From assembly GCA_020912385.1 (NCBI GenBank), contig CP087206.1:372001-436000 (forward strand): 64,000 nt of DNA, given 5' to 3'. Below the pieces are notes generated by a model. The model ran no database searches and was not told where the DNA came from. It saw nothing but the letters and a program-made list of their open reading frames with translations. Made by a program: the position numbers and the translations under genes. Shown here one piece after another: positions 60,058-64,000 of the stretch; position 1 is the first letter of the stretch, and each line of letters opens with the position of its first letter. This stretch comes from Neofusicoccum parvum. Its lineage: Eukaryota; Ascomycota; Dothideomycetes; Botryosphaeriales; Botryosphaeriaceae.

Positions 60058-60682
60058 TGTAACGGCGGGCCTCTGCCTCTAAGGATCCAAACACCAAAGA
60101 GGGTGGTAAGCCGTGTAGGGGTTTACCTTGAGTGGGTACAAGAGAGGGAGTGAGAACAGTATAGAGGAATACACGTGACTGAGCACTGTGTGCGAAGGCC
60201 GTGTTACTAATCAAGGGTGTAGATTGATTATCGAAGTTGACCACGAAGGTCAAAGCTATGCTAATGAGTGTGGTTTATATACGTAGGAGAGTCTATACAA
60301 TCTGATAGTTCGTGGGTTCATTCCGCCAAGCGGTTGAACGTCTGAACTCCTGCGAGTTCAGGAGTTCAGAGTGCCAAGGCTTCGAACGGCTGAACCGGGA
60401 GTCACGTGACTTCCCGCCGGTGGATCTTCTTTTTGCGGGCGCGTAGGCGCCCCGCTTGCCCTTCCTCTCCTTCTACCCAGGTTCTGTGTAGGCTGCGCCG
60501 TAACACTGGGCAAGCTTTCCAGTGAACAGTCCAACCTCCGCGGGATCTTCCTTGGAGTCAAAGCCAGCAGAGGTCCAATCACTATTCCACTCATAAGCCG
60601 GACCAAATATAAGCTGGTTGTGGAAAGTCTCAGGATGCTGCTGCTTGTCACTGGGCGGCGTCTCCAATTTCTTACATTGCAA
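59972..60682 (-). pseudogene. broken minus-strand coding frame split by the LTR
   Basis: From 60682 down to 60506 an open frame on the minus strand has good protein character (HPETFHNQLIFGPAYEW, NSDWTSAGFDSKEDP, VGLFTGKLAQ). It meets the LTR exactly at a codon boundary. If the LTR and one target copy are skipped, the same frame goes on for two codons to a TAG and then reads LPKPIFLNNFLHAFADACNV before a TGA at 59974. I do not recognise the family. It may be an old host or transposon gene hit by the insertion. Support is limited to frame continuity. Confidence 0.25.
60058..60505. mobile_element. solo LTR with 5-bp target duplication
   Basis: A 448-bp element begins TGTAACGGCG and ends CGCCGTAACA, so its ends are inverted copies with one mismatch and show the TG...CA ends of retrotransposon LTRs. 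It is flanked on both sides by the perfect 5-bp direct repeat CTGGG (60053-60057 and 60506-60510). No internal retrotransposon region is present, which is the signature left by recombination between two LTRs. It contains TATATA at about 60,278, a 12-bp hairpin (60341-60370) and a 12-bp palindrome with CACGTG (60400-60411). Gypsy or copia origin cannot be told; a small inverted-repeat element with the same structure is the alternative. Confidence 0.75.
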
Positions 60683-60968
60683 TTTTAGTCTTAGATGGGA
60701 ACGAGGCCTGAATATCTTTTATTTTTTGCATTGTAATTCCGCTCTTCCAATTTTTAATTTAAGACATGGACAGACTTTTGTGTATTACAATATTTGGATA
60801 AATTCAGCTCTTGAGCACTTGACATGGGTTAGAGTGATTTTAGTATTCACCGCTCCCGTTCATCAATGCCATCTTTCTATGCTTCAGGTAACCTCGACTT
60901 TCGACTGCTTGACGCTCACTATATTCAAGTTTCGAATATAAATAACTTTAAATACTACCAACTAGAAC
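60683..60968. other. AT-rich leader before the LINE
   Basis: Markedly AT-richer than its surroundings (TTTTATTTTTTGC, CAATTTTTAATTT, ATATAAATAAC), ending at the LINE ORF1 ATG. It may be the 5' untranslated part of the LINE or an AT-rich insertion site. The boundary of the element cannot be fixed because its 3' end and target duplication lie outside the window. Confidence 0.4.
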
Positions 60969-62286
60969 ATGACCGCACCAAAAAATCGACCTCAAGCTAC
61001 GGCGCTGGAAGAGGGCCCTAGGGACTCTTCCCAGCCCCAAAACCAGCTATACAACAACCCCAGCAGCAGCAACCACGCTGGGGTGGAAGGAGAGGGCCGG
61101 AAGAGGAACAAAATGCCCTCCCAAGGCACCCAACCCCACCACCCACAGTACAGCCAACAGGCACCCAAGCAGGCTCCTATCAGCGTAGAGTACATCAACA
61201 GAGCAAATAAAACACTCGAAACCATCCAGCAGGCCCTACAGGCACCGGGTGGCGACCCCCTAGCTCTCTCTTCCCAGCTGAAAAATTTTCTCAGCGTTGC
61301 CAAGACAATCTTCCAGGGATTCACTACCACCCTCCAGGAGGCCAATCCTAAGGACCCAGGCCTTAAGGATATTATGAAGGAAATCCAGGAGGTTAAGAAG
61401 GCTATCAGCGTGCCTCTCCAACCTACAGTCCCAAAGTGGTCACAGATTGTGGCTCAGACAACCCTAAAGCCACCTACCCCCCCTATCACCACAGAACTCA
61501 CCCTGCACTTCCCTGAGCAACAGAATAGGCAGGAAATTGCCTTACTCTCCAACGAAGCCATCATCCAAAAGATCCAGGCAGGCAAGGGATTTGCCTGTAA
61601 AAAAAGTCCTCGCAGCAAGGAAGCTCCCAAGTGGAGACATCAGAATCTTTGTCCCTGACCCAAACACCAGGACAGAACTGCTGAAAGACCAAGATTGGAC
61701 CTCAGGGCTGGGCAGGGAGGTCAGACCCAACCAGCAGATGTACTCAGTGCTAGTACACAATGTCCCACTCAAAGGCATTGATACCAATGACCCACAGGCC
61801 ATCAAGATAATCCAGGAGCAGAACATGTCTCTACACCCCGGCCTCCAGGTCAGCAAGATGGCCTGGCTAAAAAGGAAGCTCCCTGCAGGGAAAACCCACT
61901 CAGCAGTAATACTCAGCACCACCAACCCAGAGACTGCCAACCAGGTGATTACGAAGGGCATCATCTGCAATTACTCCCTTCACACTGCGGAATACTACAG
62001 CCCTTTGTTCACAGTCACCCAGTGCTTTAAGTGCCAGGCCTATGGCCACATTGCCAGCCACTGCAGGAAGGAGGCCAAGTGTGGCAAGTGTGCAGGCAGC
62101 CACAACACTAGAGAGTGCACCAAGGAAGAAACGCAGTGTGCCAACTGCAACCAGAAGCATAATGCATGGAGTAACTCCTGCCCTACACGCAGGGCAAACC
62201 AGGCCAGAGCAAACAGTGCCCGCCTAACAAACCCAGGAGGATATAGAGAAAGAACTCAGCCCCAGCAACAGATACAAGAAGGATAG
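60969..62286 (+). pseudogene. LINE ORF1 (gag-like), frameshifted
   Basis: The first frame (60969 to about 61600) gives a Gln/Pro-rich N-terminus and a helical part (EYINRANKTLETIQQALQ). At the run of seven A at 61599-61605 the reading frame must move by one base to continue as VLAARKLPSGDIRIF, after which the second frame runs to the stop at 62286. It ends in three zinc knuckles: CFKCQAYGHIASHC, CGKCAGSHNTREC and CANCNQKHNAWSNSC. These bind element RNA in related LINEs. The shift is of the wrong sense for simple -1 slippage on an A-run, so a one-base insertion is the simplest cause. Confidence 0.8.
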
Positions 62287-62528
62287 ACTCTAGCAAGGTC
62301 TAAGAAGAGGATCAGAATAGAGGAATCACAGAAGGAGGAGCCAAAGAGAGGCCCAGGCAGACCTAGAGACCTTAGCAGACCCCCTCCACCCGGCCAGATA
62401 ATCTTCTCTGGCATGGGACTGCGCAGTTCCCAATATGCCCCAGAGATAAACCTAGAAGAGGTGGTCCTATCCACACAGGCCAGCTCCACCTCCCCAACGC
62501 AACCTGACACAGACATGGGAGACAATCA

Positions 62529-64000
62529 ATGCTAAACACAACACTACTATCAATCATACAGTACAACGTTAATAAGAGTGCGGATAAGGTAATGATCCCC
62601 CTCTATAAAGAACTAGACCCAAGAACCCACCACATTCTGGCTATCCAGGAACCCTGGAAAAACCCTAGAGTTAAGACAATAGTTAAACACCCCGCTTACC
62701 ATACCATCTTCCCCCACGAGGGAGAAGCGAGAACCTGCTTCCTAATAAGCAAGGCCCTTGCCCTAGAATCCTGGCAGGAAACTATCCACTCCCCAGACCT
62801 CATCACCCTTACTGTCAACACCCTATCATGTACCATCCACATTCATAACTGCTATAACCCGCCACCTCTCTCCCATACCAGCATAGCCATGGGTACCCTA
62901 CCACTCCTCTCAGAGGCTCTGAACAGGCCTGGAGAACACATCCTGCTTGGAGACTTCAACCTCCATCACCCCCTCTGGGGAGGCATTACCTCCCCCACCC
63001 AACACAGCCTCTCAGATAACCTGATTGAGACAGCTACCACAGCCAACCTCAACCTAGCCCTACCAAGGGGAACTATCACCAGGAAAACCAACAATAGTGA
63101 AAGTACAATTGACCTCATCTTTACCACCCACTGGCTAGAGGAGAGGATCCTGCGCTGCGGGGTCTCTTAGGAACTAGAATCCTCCTCTGATCACCTACCT
63201 ATAATCACCACATTTGATATCTCCCCCACCCCAGCAGCCTCGCAACCCCCCAGGCCACAATGGAAAAAGGCGGACTGGGAGAGAACCAACAAGACCCTCT
63301 AAGCCAGAGTCTCAAGGCTGGAAAACCTCCCACTGGACACTGAGAGAGACATAGACCAATTCACTGAGTAGCTCCAGGCAGCCATCTAAACAACAGTCCA
63401 GGAAACCATCCTAGTAGCAAAACCCTCACCTTAGGCCACCACGCAGTGGACAAGAGAATGCTCTGAACTGGTCCGACAGGCTAGAGCTGCTAGGAGAAAG
63501 TGGACTACTACAGGCAGGGAAGAGGACTGGGTGACCTACCAAGCCACAGCCAACAACAAGAAGAGGCAAATCAGGAGGGACAGGATAAAAGCATGGCGTA
63601 AAACAGTAGCTGAAATCACCTCAAACCCAGGCGCCATCTGGAAACTCTCAAAATGGGCCAGAACAAGGGCACTAGAGCCACCAGCTCCACCCCAGTTTCC
63701 CCCACTCCAGGACACAGAAGGACAACTACACCATGACATTCAGACAAAAACTAACATCCTTCGAAGCCAGTTCTTTCCCCCACCAAAAGAAGCCAACCTC
63801 TCTGACCTAGACGGGTATACATATCCAGCCCCAGTAGAAATCTCACAGGATATTACAGAAGAGCAGGTACTCCACACCATCAAGCGGCTTCCCCCAGACA
63901 AGGCACCTGGGCCAGATAAGATCATCAACAGAATCCTAAAGCAGTGTGCACAAGTGCTAGGCAAGCCAATTACTAGACTCTTCCAGAGATGCCTAGCACT
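62529..64000 (+). pseudogene. LINE ORF2 (endonuclease, reverse transcriptase), with stops
   Basis: Begins MLNTTLLSIIQYNVNKSADK. The APE-type endonuclease shows IIQYNVNKS, LAIQEPW, LLGDFNLHHPLWGG and, after the first stop, SSDHLPI, its catalytic histidine block. In-frame stops are at 63168 (TAG), 63300 (TAA), 63369 (TAG), 63387 (TAA) and 63432 (TAG). From 63435 to the window end the frame is open and reaches the first reverse transcriptase motif (LPPDKAPGPDKIINRILKQC). As it stands the gene cannot make a full protein. Confidence 0.85.

Larger units (their letters stand above)
60969..64000 (+). mobile_element. Tad-like LINE retrotransposon (3' truncated by window)
   Basis: ORF1 with C-terminal zinc knuckles is followed by ORF2 with an endonuclease and the beginning of a reverse transcriptase. 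This order is that of fungal Tad-clade non-LTR elements. The element is not intact: ORF1 has one frameshift and ORF2 has five stops. The window ends inside the reverse transcriptase, so length, 3' tail and target duplication are unknown. Confidence 0.85.

Noticed and set aside
61599..61605. Programmed -1 frameshift in LINE ORF1
   Set aside because: The second frame is reached by a +1 shift, which the A-run does not favour in the usual -1 mechanism.

Overview
The window is nuclear DNA of a filamentous ascomycete (Pezizomycotina). The genes carry short spliceosomal introns, mostly 50-135 nt, with GT-AG ends, CTAAC/CTGAC-type branch points and pyrimidine-rich leaders. The families are also typical of that group: HET and NACHT/STAND proteins, a Zn2Cys6 factor, a GPI-type cell-wall protein and a Tad-like LINE. 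I cannot fix the class or genus. There are no operons. Gene models were built by joining open frames at splice sites and checking phase, so they are inferences from sequence, not from transcripts.

Left part (1-12.5 kb): the 3' end of a B-type mitotic cyclin, a HIT-family nucleotide hydrolase, a divergent pair for mitochondrial translation (ribosomal protein uL10m and mitochondrial prolyl-tRNA synthetase), then a self/non-self recognition block. That block holds an intact HET-domain gene facing an intact NACHT-ankyrin (NLR-like) gene tail to tail, with a decayed HET fragment behind the NLR promoter.

Middle (12.5-30.3 kb): a long gene-free GC-rich stretch, a GPI-anchored Ser-rich wall protein, S-adenosylhomocysteinase (four exons, with a 13-nt last coding exon), a Whi2-like BTB protein and the ABCF ATPase Gcn20 (six exons, one GC-AG intron).

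Right part (30.4-58.4 kb): a very large Ser/Pro-rich protein of unknown role, a Baeyer-Villiger-type flavin monooxygenase, a Zn2Cys6 transcription factor, a patatin/Tgl-type lipase relative whose GxSxG position lacks serine, a kelch-repeat type I membrane protein, an unrecognised GC-rich gene, the splicing factor Cwf19, the GPN-loop GTPase Npa3/GPN1 and eIF3h. Most of these are housekeeping genes and do not form a metabolic cluster.

Right end (58.4-64 kb): mobile-element territory. A solo LTR has a perfect 5-bp target duplication. It is followed by a Tad-like LINE that runs off the window, with a frameshifted ORF1 and an ORF2 carrying five clustered stops, all explainable by C-to-T change at CAA/CAG codons.

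The features I find most worth a second look are the HET/NLR block, a strong switch of strand composition inside several genes (C-rich coding strand early, G-rich near the 3' end), the serine-less patatin motif, the last micro-exon of S-adenosylhomocysteinase and the LTR/LINE structures.
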